Origin: an uncultured Bacteroidales bacterium
GTDB lineage: Bacteria; Bacteroidota; Bacteroidia; Bacteroidales; Paludibacteraceae
Direction: 5' to 3'
NCBI GenBank assembly: GCA_937901025.1
Contig: CALCGR010000059.1
Span: forward strand, 1-12,475
Length of the DNA stretch: 12,475 nucleotides
This document shows, piece by piece, positions 1-6,201 of the stretch. Each line of letters opens with the position of its first letter. Positions within the stretch are counted from its first letter, which is position 1. The position numbers were made by a program, and so were the translations under genes. The notes under the pieces were generated by a model. That model was given only the letters and a program-made list of their open reading frames with translations, searched no databases and was not told where the DNA came from.

Positions 1-113
1 TCTATTTCGTCGATGAAACCGATGTCTTTGAGACTCAGCACCTCATGACCCGTCAGAATGGCACGCACCTCTTCTAACTTATGCTTATTATTACTCGCAA
101 ATACTAGTTTCAA
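1..113 (-). CDS. rdgB: RdgB/HAM1-type non-canonical purine NTP pyrophosphatase, 5' part only
   Basis: Only the first 37 codons lie in the window; the gene runs off the left edge. The translation starts MKLVFASNNKHKLEEVRAIL, a very close match to the N-terminus of the RdgB/HAM1/ITPase family, whose SNNxxKxxE block binds the nucleotide triphosphate. The family hydrolyses ITP, dITP and XTP to monophosphates in the cytoplasm and so keeps deaminated purines out of DNA and RNA. The start codon is TTG. It overlaps the aspA stop TGA (TTGA), which suggests translational coupling in one aspA-rdgB transcript. An in-frame TAA lies about 24 bases upstream with no ATG between, and the TTG places the family's N-terminus exactly. 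The identification is from sequence recognition; the catalytic remainder cannot be seen. Confidence 0.88.
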   Translation of the reverse strand, partial: MKLVFASNNKHKLEEVRAILTGHEVLSLKDIGFIDEI

Positions 114-1525
114 TGCCTTGGCTTGATATTGAGTTTAACGGGTTTGATCATATTCTCCGGACTCAGGATTGTATCCAGTTCCTCCTTGGTGAGGATCTCG
201 TGCTCCAGGACAAGGTCATATACCGACTTCCCTGTAGCCAAAGCCTCTTTGGCAATCTTCGTGGAGTTCTTATAACCGATAATCGGGTTGAGGGCGGTAA
301 CGATTCCGATGGACCCGCGGATATAATTGCGGCAGTTCTCGGCATCGGCTTGGATGCCCTCAATACAATACTTGCGGAGTACATCAAAACCGTTGATCAT
401 AATCTCAATACTCTCAAAGCAACATTGCGCCATGGTGGGCTCCATCGCATTGAGTTCCATCTGCGCCGCCTCGTTGCATAGGGCTACGCATAAGTCATTC
501 CCTATCACCTTGTAGGATATCTGGTTCATCACTTCGGGTATCACAGGATTGACTTTCCCCGGCATGATACTACTACCCGGTTGCCGAGCCGGCAGATCTA
601 ACTCGTGCAATCCGCATTTCGGACCCGAACCCAACAGGCGCAGGTCGTTGCATATCTTGTTCATCTTCGTGGCAATACGGCGAAGCACACTCGAATAACC
701 CACCATACAACTGGTATCACTCGTAGCCGCTACCAGGTCGGCGGCTTTGCGGATCTTCCAACCGGTGATCTTAGCAATAGCTTTCGTACACTTGTCCGCA
801 TATTTGGGTTGCGAACAGATACCGGTACCAATCGCGGTGGCACCCATATTAATCGTCAAGAACTCTTCGGCAGCTTCATCCAAGTGAGGGATCTCGTCCC
901 GTAAGATGGAGGCAAAAGCCCCGAAAGTCTGACCCAGACTCATCGGAACGGCATCCTCTAATTGGGTGCGACCCATCTTCAGGATCGGAGCAAACTCTTT
1001 CGCCTTCGCTTCCATCGAACGAATCAACTCCTCGAAGTGTTTCCTATATTCCAAGTGCATGGCATAGAGCCCCAAATGAATCGCCGTGGGATAAGCATCG
1101 TTGGTCGACTGACTCCCGTTCACGTGGTCGTTGGGACTGATGATCTTATATTCGCCGGGCTGGTGACCCATGATCTGCAAGGCGCGATTGGCAATCACCT
1201 CGTTGGCGTTCATATTCGTGGTCGTACCGGCTCCGCCCTGAATCATGTCTACGGGGAACTGGTCATGCCATTGACCGGCTAAGATCTCCTCGCACGCCTG
1301 CTTGATGGCTTGGAACTGCTCTTTGGTGAGTAAACCAAGGTCGTAATTGGCCATAGCGGCACCTAACTTCGTATATGCAAGGCCGTTGATGAAGGCCGGG
1401 TAGTCCTTGAGTTTGAACTTACTGATAGGAAAATTTTCTATTCCGCGGGCGGTTTGAACACCGTAAAGAGCTTCGGCCGGAATAGCCAATTCGCCAATTA
1501 AATCACTTTCTAATCTCGTTTTCAT
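110..1525 (-). CDS. aspA: Aspartate ammonia-lyase (aspartase)
   Basis: Converts L-aspartate to fumarate and ammonia in the cytoplasm, feeding aspartate carbon into fumarate. From the ATG at 1525 the protein has 471 residues, the usual length (E. coli AspA has 478). It belongs to the fumarase/aspartase superfamily: GSQSTND (about residues 137-143), GRTQLEDAVPMSLGQ (about 185-199) and the signature GSSIMPGKVNP (about 317-327), whose serine-containing loop closes on the substrate. The N-terminal block ALYGVQTARGIENFPIS is typical of aspartase rather than class II fumarase. The open frame reaches back to a TTG at 1549, but MKTRLESD at 1525 is an ATG matching the family start, so 1525 is preferred. 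It has its own promoter (1566-1597) and is followed without a gap by rdgB. Fumarase activity is the main alternative and is less likely. Confidence 0.95.
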   Translation of the reverse strand: MKTRLESDLIGELAIPAEALYGVQTARGIENFPISKFKLKDYPAFINGLAYTKLGAAMANYDLGLLTKEQFQAIKQACEEILAGQWHDQFPVDMIQGGAGTTTNMNANEVIANRALQIMGHQPGEYKIISPNDHVNGSQSTNDAYPTAIHLGLYAMHLEYRKHFEELIRSMEAKAKEFAPILKMGRTQLEDAVPMSLGQTFGAFASILRDEIPHLDEAAEEFLTINMGATAIGTGICSQPKYADKCTKAIAKITGWKIRKAADLVAATSDTSCMVGYSSVLRRIATKMNKICNDLRLLGSGPKCGLHELDLPARQPGSSIMPGKVNPVIPEVMNQISYKVIGNDLCVALCNEAAQMELNAMEPTMAQCCFESIEIMINGFDVLRKYCIEGIQADAENCRNYIRGSIGIVTALNPIIGYKNSTKIAKEALATGKSVYDLVLEHEILTKEELDTILSPENMIKPVKLNIKPRH

Positions 1526-1565
1526 GTTGGTTGTATATAAAAATGACAATTTACGTTAGCGGGCA

Positions 1566-1597
1566 CAAAATTACACAAAAATTTGGATATATCCAAA
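1566..1597 (-). promoter_or_regulatory. Promoter of aspA
   Basis: On the minus strand, TTTG (1597-1594) is followed after exactly 20 bases by TAATTTTG (1573-1566), a full match to the Bacteroidota consensus TTTG-N19-21-TAnnTTTG. Transcription would begin near 1560, giving a leader of about 35 bases before the ATG at 1525. Known consensus, inferred function. Confidence 0.75.
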
Positions 1598-1598
1598 T
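1581..1598. promoter_or_regulatory. Perfect 18-bp palindrome over the aspA -33 element (candidate operator)
   Basis: The sequence ATTTGGATATATCCAAAT is its own reverse complement over all 18 bases. It contains the aspA -33 TTTG and most of the spacer, so a dimeric repressor bound here would block RNA polymerase. The palindrome is seen directly; operator function is inferred, and no binding family is recognised. Confidence 0.55.
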
Positions 1599-1618
1599 AT
1601 TTTACCACATATATTGCT

Positions 1619-1649
1619 TTTTTATCCCTTAAAAAGTGATTTTTATCCC
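1619..1649 (+). repeat. Direct repeat TTTTTATCCC x2, 21 bp apart
   Basis: Two identical 10-mers start at 1619 and 1640. The 21-bp spacing is two helical turns, so both would face the same side of the helix. The second ends 25 bases before the -33 element of the acyl-CoA synthetase promoter, an activator-like position. The repeat is seen; a regulatory role is inferred. Confidence 0.4.
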
Positions 1650-1674
1650 AAAACAACCTCCAAAACACCATATT

Positions 1675-1706
1675 TTTGTTCTTTTGCAATAAATGTCGTA
1701 TCTTTG
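1675..1706 (+). promoter_or_regulatory. Promoter of the acyl-CoA synthetase gene
   Basis: TTTG (1675-1678), 20 bases, then TATCTTTG (1699-1706): a full Bacteroidota consensus match. The start of transcription would fall about 20 bases before the ATG at 1732, leaving a short A-rich leader without a Shine-Dalgarno sequence. Confidence 0.75.
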
Positions 1707-1731
1707 TACCGCGAATTAAAAAAACACGATT

Positions 1732-3357
1732 ATGCAACATTATCTATCGCTCATTCAAGACACGATGCGTTCCAACTGGAACCGCGTAGCTATTACGGAT
1801 TTCGGAGGCTCGGTGGAGTATACCCACGGACAGATGGCCGAACAGGTGCAACGACTCATCCTTCTTTTTGATAAAATCGGGGTGCAACCCGGGGACAAGA
1901 TCGCTATTTGCGGCCGCAACTGCTGCAACTGGGGCGTCGCCTATCTGGCTATTGCCGCCTATCGCTGTATCGCCGTTAGTATCCTGCCGGAGTTCACCAG
2001 CGAGAGTATTCACGATTTTGTGAACCACTCGGAAGCCAAATGTGTCTTCGTTGGCCCGTGGGTAAGGGGTAGGGTAGACCTGACCAAGATGCCGAACGTG
2101 GAGGCGTTTATTGCAATCGAAGACCTCTCGGTTATGAGTAGTAAAACGCCCGTTTCATCGGAAGAATTAGCGGATTTATATACCCAACGTTTCCCGAAGG
2201 GGTTGAAGTCTAAGGATTGGGTACTGCCTACGGATAATATGGAGAGTCTGGCCCTCATCAATTATACTTCGGGTTCCACCGGCTCGCCGAAGGGGGTGAT
2301 GGTCACCAACCGCAACTTGAGCAATAATGTGATTTATGGCTTAGCGAACATCCCGAACGGACCGGACAAGACGCTGGTGTCGATGTTGCCTTTGGCGCAT
2401 ATGTTCGGATTGATGTTCGAGTTCCTTTACCAGATTGCCGGAGGAACGCATGTGTATTTCATCACCAAGTCTATCACGCCGGCACTCTTGATGGAGGCGT
2501 TTAAGAAGGTGCATCCGTATATGATCTTGACGGTACCGTTGGTGATTGAGAAGATCTTCAAGAAGAATATCTTCCCGCAAATCAAGCGTCCGCTCATCAC
2601 CTTCTTGTGGTATCTGCCCATCATCGGTCGCTATGTCCGCAAGCAAGTGTATAACAAACTGATGGAGACGTTCGGTGGTAAGTTAGAAGTGCTGATTATC
2701 GGCGGTGCCGCGTTCAGTAAGGAAGTGGAGCGTTGCCTTAAACAGATTCGTTTCCCGTATACCTGCGGTTATGGTATGACCGAATGTGCTCCCTTGCTTT
2801 GCTATGCTCCCTGGAACGATTTCGCCTTTGGCTCGTGCGGGCGCGTGATAGATAATATGGAACTGCGCGTGGAGAGTGCCCATCCTACGCGCGAACCCGG
2901 TGAACTGCTCGTGCGCGGAGAAGGGGTGATGCGCGGGTATTATAAGAACCTGCAAGCTACGGACAATGTCTTCACTGAGGATGGATGGATGCGTACAGGG
3001 GATATTGGCATCATTGACCGCCGCGGCAATGTGTTCCTGCGCGGGCGCAGTAAGAATATGATCTTAGGGGCAAGTGGACAAAACATCTACCCGGAGGAGA
3101 TTGAGGATAAACTCAATAGCCTGGAGGGCGTCTCCGAATCCGTCGTCGTGGAGAGAGATGGTAAGTTAATCGGACTGGTCTTCCCGGAGAACTATGCAGC
3201 GGAGAAACTGGGGGAACTAAAACAGTTGATGGAGAAGAACTTGGAGAAACTCAATGGTTTATTGCCGAATTTCTCGAAGGTAAGTAATATTGAGATTGTC
3301 GAAAAAGAGTTCGAAAAAACGCCCAAGAAATCCATCAAGCGTTTCCTGTACAAGTAA
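1732..3357 (+). CDS. Long-chain fatty acid--CoA ligase (AMP-binding, FadD-like)
   Basis: A 541-residue acyl-adenylate-forming enzyme. It activates a carboxylic acid, probably a fatty acid, with ATP and joins it to CoA; expected in the cytoplasm or at the inner face of the membrane. Seen in order: the phosphate-binding loop YTSGSTGSPKG (from residue 178), the adenine-binding motif GYGMTEC (346-352), the ribose-binding TGD (422-424), and the hinge LRGRSKNMI (436-444). The C-terminal KTPKKSIKRFLYK (529-541) holds the region of the catalytic lysine. The hydrophobic stretch around residues 275-305 is typical of long-chain acyl-CoA synthetases of this phylum. It is a single gene with its own promoter, converging on cca with a 2-base gap. 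Chain-length specificity cannot be read from the sequence, so no symbol is given. Confidence 0.9.
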   Translation: MQHYLSLIQDTMRSNWNRVAITDFGGSVEYTHGQMAEQVQRLILLFDKIGVQPGDKIAICGRNCCNWGVAYLAIAAYRCIAVSILPEFTSESIHDFVNHSEAKCVFVGPWVRGRVDLTKMPNVEAFIAIEDLSVMSSKTPVSSEELADLYTQRFPKGLKSKDWVLPTDNMESLALINYTSGSTGSPKGVMVTNRNLSNNVIYGLANIPNGPDKTLVSMLPLAHMFGLMFEFLYQIAGGTHVYFITKSITPALLMEAFKKVHPYMILTVPLVIEKIFKKNIFPQIKRPLITFLWYLPIIGRYVRKQVYNKLMETFGGKLEVLIIGGAAFSKEVERCLKQIRFPYTCGYGMTECAPLLCYAPWNDFAFGSCGRVIDNMELRVESAHPTREPGELLVRGEGVMRGYYKNLQATDNVFTEDGWMRTGDIGIIDRRGNVFLRGRSKNMILGASGQNIYPEEIEDKLNSLEGVSESVVVERDGKLIGLVFPENYAAEKLGELKQLMEKNLEKLNGLLPNFSKVSNIEIVEKEFEKTPKKSIKRFLYK

Positions 3358-3359
3358 CC

Positions 3360-3383
3360 CTACTCCTCTACCCCTCTACTCCT
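3360..3383 (+). repeat. Three 8-mer units CTACTCCT/CTACCCCT at the convergent gene junction
   Basis: CTACTCCT, CTACCCCT, CTACTCCT in tandem. The first unit contains the cca stop codon (TAG on the minus strand), and the rest encodes the last residues of the protein. The 16-mer AACCCTACTCCTCTAC at 3356-3371 recurs exactly at 10224-10239, where the first heptamer array inside the glycosyltransferase begins. This ties the two loci to one repeat family. Confidence 0.6.
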
Positions 3384-4775
3384 CTCCACCAAGTCGAGCA
3401 GATACGCCTTGGCGGCATCGTGGTCATTGGGGATGGTGCCGTCCAGGATGGCATCTTTAATCTTGCTTTTCAGTTCCCCTACGAGCGCACACGGCTCCAG
3501 GTGGAGCAACTCCATGATCTCCAACCCGTCTACGGGCGGCTGGAAATTGCGGATGCGGTCGCGTTCCTCCAACTCCACCATCTTCTGCCTCACGAGTTCG
3601 TAGTTCTTATGAAACTGTTGCACTTTCTGCTCGTTGCGCGAGGTGATATCCGCATCGCAAAGCAGCATCAGGTCGTCTATATCGTCGCCGGCCTCGAAGA
3701 GAAGCCTTCTCACGGCAGAATCAGTCACGATATCCTCGATGAGGTTAATCGGCCGCATGTGCAAATCCACGAGTTTCTTCACATACTCCATCTTCTCGTT
3801 GAGCGGCAACTTCATGCGCTTGAAGATTCCGGGAATCATCTTTGCCCCTAAGTAGTTGTGGTTGCGGAAGGTCCATCCGCCTTGCGGGTCCCAGGCCTTC
3901 GAGCGGGGTTTGCCTATGTCGTGTAGCAGCGCCGCCCAACGAAGCCAGAGGTTATCCGTTTTTTCGGCGATATTGTCCAGCACCTTGAGGGTGTGCAGGA
4001 ACACGTCCTTGTGTCCCCGTCCGTCTTTTGTCTCTACGCCTTTGAGGGCAGCCATCTCGGGGAAGATGAGGGGGAGTAATCCCGTTTTATCGAGTAACAA
4101 CCAACCGATGGAGGGTTGGGGGGCGAGCATGATCTTATTCAGTTCGTCGGCAATGCGCTCCTTCGTGATGATCTCGATGCGTTGTTTGTTGCGCGCGATG
4201 GCCTCAAACGTGGTGATGTTCAGTTGGAAATTTAGTTGGGTAGCAAACCGTATGGCGCGCATCATCCGCAGCGGGTCATCCGAGAAAGTGATGTCGGGAT
4301 CGAGCGGGGTGCGGATGATACCGGCATTCAGGTCCTGTATCCCGTGGAAGGGGTCTAGCAGTTCGCCATAGCGGTCGTGGTTGAGACAGATGGCGAGGGC
4401 GTTGATCGTAAAATCCCTGCGGTTCTGGTCTTCTTCCAGCGTCCCGTCTTCTACGATGGGATTACGGCTCTCGCGCCGATAACTCTCTTTGCGGGCACCT
4501 ACGAACTCGAGTTCGATGTCGTGTTTCTTGACTTGGGCGGTGCCGTAGGTCTTGAATACACTCAGGTTGGCACCTTTGCCTAATCGTTCCGCCACTTTCT
4601 CGGCCAGGGTAATACCCGGGCCTACGGCTACGATATCTATATCCTTGCTTTCGCGGTGAAGAAACAGATCCCTGACCCAACCGCCAATCACATAGCACTC
4701 GAGTCCTAACTTATCCGCCTCTTCCCCAATCAGGTGCAGCGTCTTACTCTCTATTTGCTCAAAATCAATCTTCAA
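3360..4775 (-). CDS. cca: CCA tRNA nucleotidyltransferase with HD domain
   Basis: Adds or repairs the 3' CCA end of tRNAs; cytoplasmic. The 471-residue protein starts with a nucleotidyltransferase head: VIGGWVRD (29-36, the GG...RD loop) and the metal-binding pair D45-x-D47 in KDIDIV. The class II block RRDFTINAL (119-127) follows, then an RNA-binding part with DPLRMMRAIRFA (167-178). The C-terminal HD domain shows H256, H261, LLHDIGK (283-289, HD pair 285-286) and H306. Length and layout fit the bacteroidete CCA/poly(A) polymerase family; a poly(A) polymerase is the main alternative. The only usable start is a TTG at 4775: an in-frame TAA lies immediately upstream, and it leaves 28 residues before VIGG, as in relatives. 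Heptamer repeats lie just upstream, and the AraC gene 54 bases upstream may share its transcript. Confidence 0.9.
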   Translation of the reverse strand: MKIDFEQIESKTLHLIGEEADKLGLECYVIGGWVRDLFLHRESKDIDIVAVGPGITLAEKVAERLGKGANLSVFKTYGTAQVKKHDIELEFVGARKESYRRESRNPIVEDGTLEEDQNRRDFTINALAICLNHDRYGELLDPFHGIQDLNAGIIRTPLDPDITFSDDPLRMMRAIRFATQLNFQLNITTFEAIARNKQRIEIITKERIADELNKIMLAPQPSIGWLLLDKTGLLPLIFPEMAALKGVETKDGRGHKDVFLHTLKVLDNIAEKTDNLWLRWAALLHDIGKPRSKAWDPQGGWTFRNHNYLGAKMIPGIFKRMKLPLNEKMEYVKKLVDLHMRPINLIEDIVTDSAVRRLLFEAGDDIDDLMLLCDADITSRNEQKVQQFHKNYELVRQKMVELEERDRIRNFQPPVDGLEIMELLHLEPCALVGELKSKIKDAILDGTIPNDHDAAKAYLLDLVERSRGVEE

Positions 4776-4778
4776 TTA

Positions 4779-4806
4779 CTTTCAACTTTCAACTCTCAAC
4801 TCTCAA
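4779..4806 (+). repeat. Heptamer array upstream of cca: 2x CTTTCAA, 2x CTCTCAA
   Basis: Four perfect 7-base units in tandem, three bases upstream of the TTG start of cca. They share the unit CTCTCAA with the arrays in the glycosyltransferase gene. Read in the cca direction the units are TTGAGAG and TTGAAAG, purine-rich and containing TGA stops, so the cca frame cannot extend through them. Confidence 0.8.
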
Positions 4807-4808
4807 CT

Positions 4809-4831
4809 AAATCGCTGTTTTTCAGCGATTT
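4809..4831 (-). terminator. Hairpin overlapping the AraC stop codon (weak terminator candidate)
   Basis: AAATCGCTG (4809-4817) and CAGCGATTT (4823-4831) form a perfect 9-bp stem with a 5-base loop. It lies between the AraC and cca genes, and its outer end includes the AraC stop TAA (4830-4832). No U-run follows on the minus strand, so it may be a weak terminator or an mRNA-processing/stabilising structure rather than a strong stop. Confidence 0.45.
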
Positions 4832-5954
4832 ACCCCCCCCTAAAGTTTTGCTTCCAATTCATGGGAGTACAGCCTTTCTGCTCCTCGAACACGCGGCGGA
4901 AAGTGCGGGTGTTATGGAATCCGCATTGTTCGGCAATCTCGTAGAGGTTGATTTTCTGGTCGGATTCGATGAGGCTGCACGCGTGGTCGATGCGCAGTTT
5001 ATTAACAAAGGAGTAGAAGTTCGTATTTTTAAATCGGAAATACTGACCCAAATACGTTCGGTTGGTACCGAGTCGCATGGACATCTCCTGAATATTAAAG
5101 TCGGGATTGAGGTAGAAGGGACCTTTTTCCATTTCCGTATTGAGACTGTTTTCGATCGTTTCTAATCGTTTGCGGGTGTACTCGTCTAACTGTTCCCATT
5201 TCTCTTCTTCGCTGATACCCAACTCGGTTTCATCGACATTTCCTTCGAGGTTATCTACGCTCCAAACGAGGGTGATGGTGCAGCAGATATTCAGGAAGAT
5301 GTGTACGCATAAAATGCGGGTGTTACCGGCATAAAAACCGAGGAGCATACCGACGACCATCGTGGTGACGAACAGCGAAAACGGTAACCAGAAACGCCAT
5401 AGCTCGCGGTTATCGATATTGGAGTGTTGCTCCAGGATACGCCGTTCGTAACTCCTCACTTTTCTTATATATAGTACGCTCATGATACTCACGTACGAGA
5501 TCCAGTAGGTGAAAGAGCAGAAATACAGTAAGTCGTTGGCGTGAATCAGGTATTGGATATAAAGTGCAATCGGTACGAAGACCGGAACGATGATGTTCAG
5601 AATGTGTTCGAGTTTGATTTTTTCTACCAGGTTAAAGATAAAAAGGAAGAAAAGCGGGAAGCATACAATCATAAACAGCAGCGCATCTTCTTGAATATAT
5701 ACGCTCCATAGACTGGTGTCTTTATATCCCCATTCGGGAAGGAAGGGAATCGATCGTCCGGAGAAAACATAGAGAACAGATAGGATGATAAGGATCCATC
5801 CGCCCAGTCTGCGGACCGGGATGTTGGCCTCAAACTTAGGTTTGCCGATCGGGTGATTGGTCAAAATCAGGTATAAACCGCAAAGGATGAAGGTTGCGAG
5901 CATGATACCGAGGATGATGGCGTAGATGACAATCGATAAAAATGATTCTGACAT
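4830..5954 (-). CDS. Membrane-anchored AraC-family transcriptional regulator
   Basis: The 374-residue protein has six or seven hydrophobic segments (about residues 6-31, 51-66, 91-110, 118-137, 142-163, 188-208, 214-231), an acidic linker (236-258), and a C-terminal AraC/XylS DNA-binding domain (about 263-371). The two helix-turn-helix units are NIQEMSMRLGTNRTYLGQYF (287-306) and LYEIAEQCGFHNTRTFRRVF (337-356), with the usual CTPMNWK end. It probably senses a membrane or envelope signal and binds DNA while membrane-tethered; the ligand is unknown. The open frame extends upstream to 6041, but the ATG at 5954 (MSESF) is preferred because the promoter (5978-6009) lies inside the longer frame. 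It is divergent from the envelope gene set at 6202, which suggests control of that set. The coding sequence ends in eight G bases just before the stop. Confidence 0.87.
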   Translation of the reverse strand: MSESFLSIVIYAIILGIMLATFILCGLYLILTNHPIGKPKFEANIPVRRLGGWILIILSVLYVFSGRSIPFLPEWGYKDTSLWSVYIQEDALLFMIVCFPLFFLFIFNLVEKIKLEHILNIIVPVFVPIALYIQYLIHANDLLYFCSFTYWISYVSIMSVLYIRKVRSYERRILEQHSNIDNRELWRFWLPFSLFVTTMVVGMLLGFYAGNTRILCVHIFLNICCTITLVWSVDNLEGNVDETELGISEEEKWEQLDEYTRKRLETIENSLNTEMEKGPFYLNPDFNIQEMSMRLGTNRTYLGQYFRFKNTNFYSFVNKLRIDHACSLIESDQKINLYEIAEQCGFHNTRTFRRVFEEQKGCTPMNWKQNFRGG

Positions 5955-5977
5955 ACGTGCGGTTTTTAAATTCGGTG

Positions 5978-6009
5978 CAAAATTACGCAATTTTTTTCGT
6001 TTCCGCAAG
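5978..6009 (-). promoter_or_regulatory. Promoter of the AraC-family gene
   Basis: On the minus strand, CTTG (6009-6006), 20 bases, then TAATTTTG (5985-5978). The -7 element is a full consensus match; the -33 differs by one base. It puts the transcription start downstream of the longer possible start at 6041 and so supports the ATG at 5954. Confidence 0.65.
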
Positions 6010-6066
6010 CAAAAAGCGGACAAAAAAACAAAATTTTGCACAAAAGCGGTATTTTTTACTTAAAAA

Positions 6067-6098
6067 TTTGCATGTTTCTATAAAAATTAGTACTTTTG
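6067..6098 (+). promoter_or_regulatory. Promoter of the envelope gene set (6202 onward)
   Basis: TTTG (6067-6070), 20 bases, then TACTTTTG (6091-6098), a full consensus match. Transcription would start near 6104, leaving a leader of about 98 bases. The leader carries a short GC-rich motif (CGCGCACGCATA, 6109-6120) and is otherwise A/T-rich without a Shine-Dalgarno sequence. Confidence 0.75.
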
Positions 6099-6201
6099 CA
6101 AGGTTTTTCGCGCACGCATATAATATTTATGGTGTAGGCAAATAACAATAAAAACAAAATATTAACAATAATTATTAAACAACTATTAAAATTTTTCAGG
6201 T

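Noticed and set aside
1526..1549. Longer aspA start giving eight more residues
   Set aside because: The first codon would be TTG, while MKTRLESD at 1525 begins with ATG and matches the family start.
3856..4371. 171-codon plus-strand open frame opposite cca
   Set aside because: Composition is that of an antisense reading; the minus strand carries all CCA enzyme motifs.
5955..6041. Longer AraC start adding 29 residues
   Set aside because: The first codon is not ATG, the added residues are basic and unlike the family, and a good promoter lies inside this stretch.
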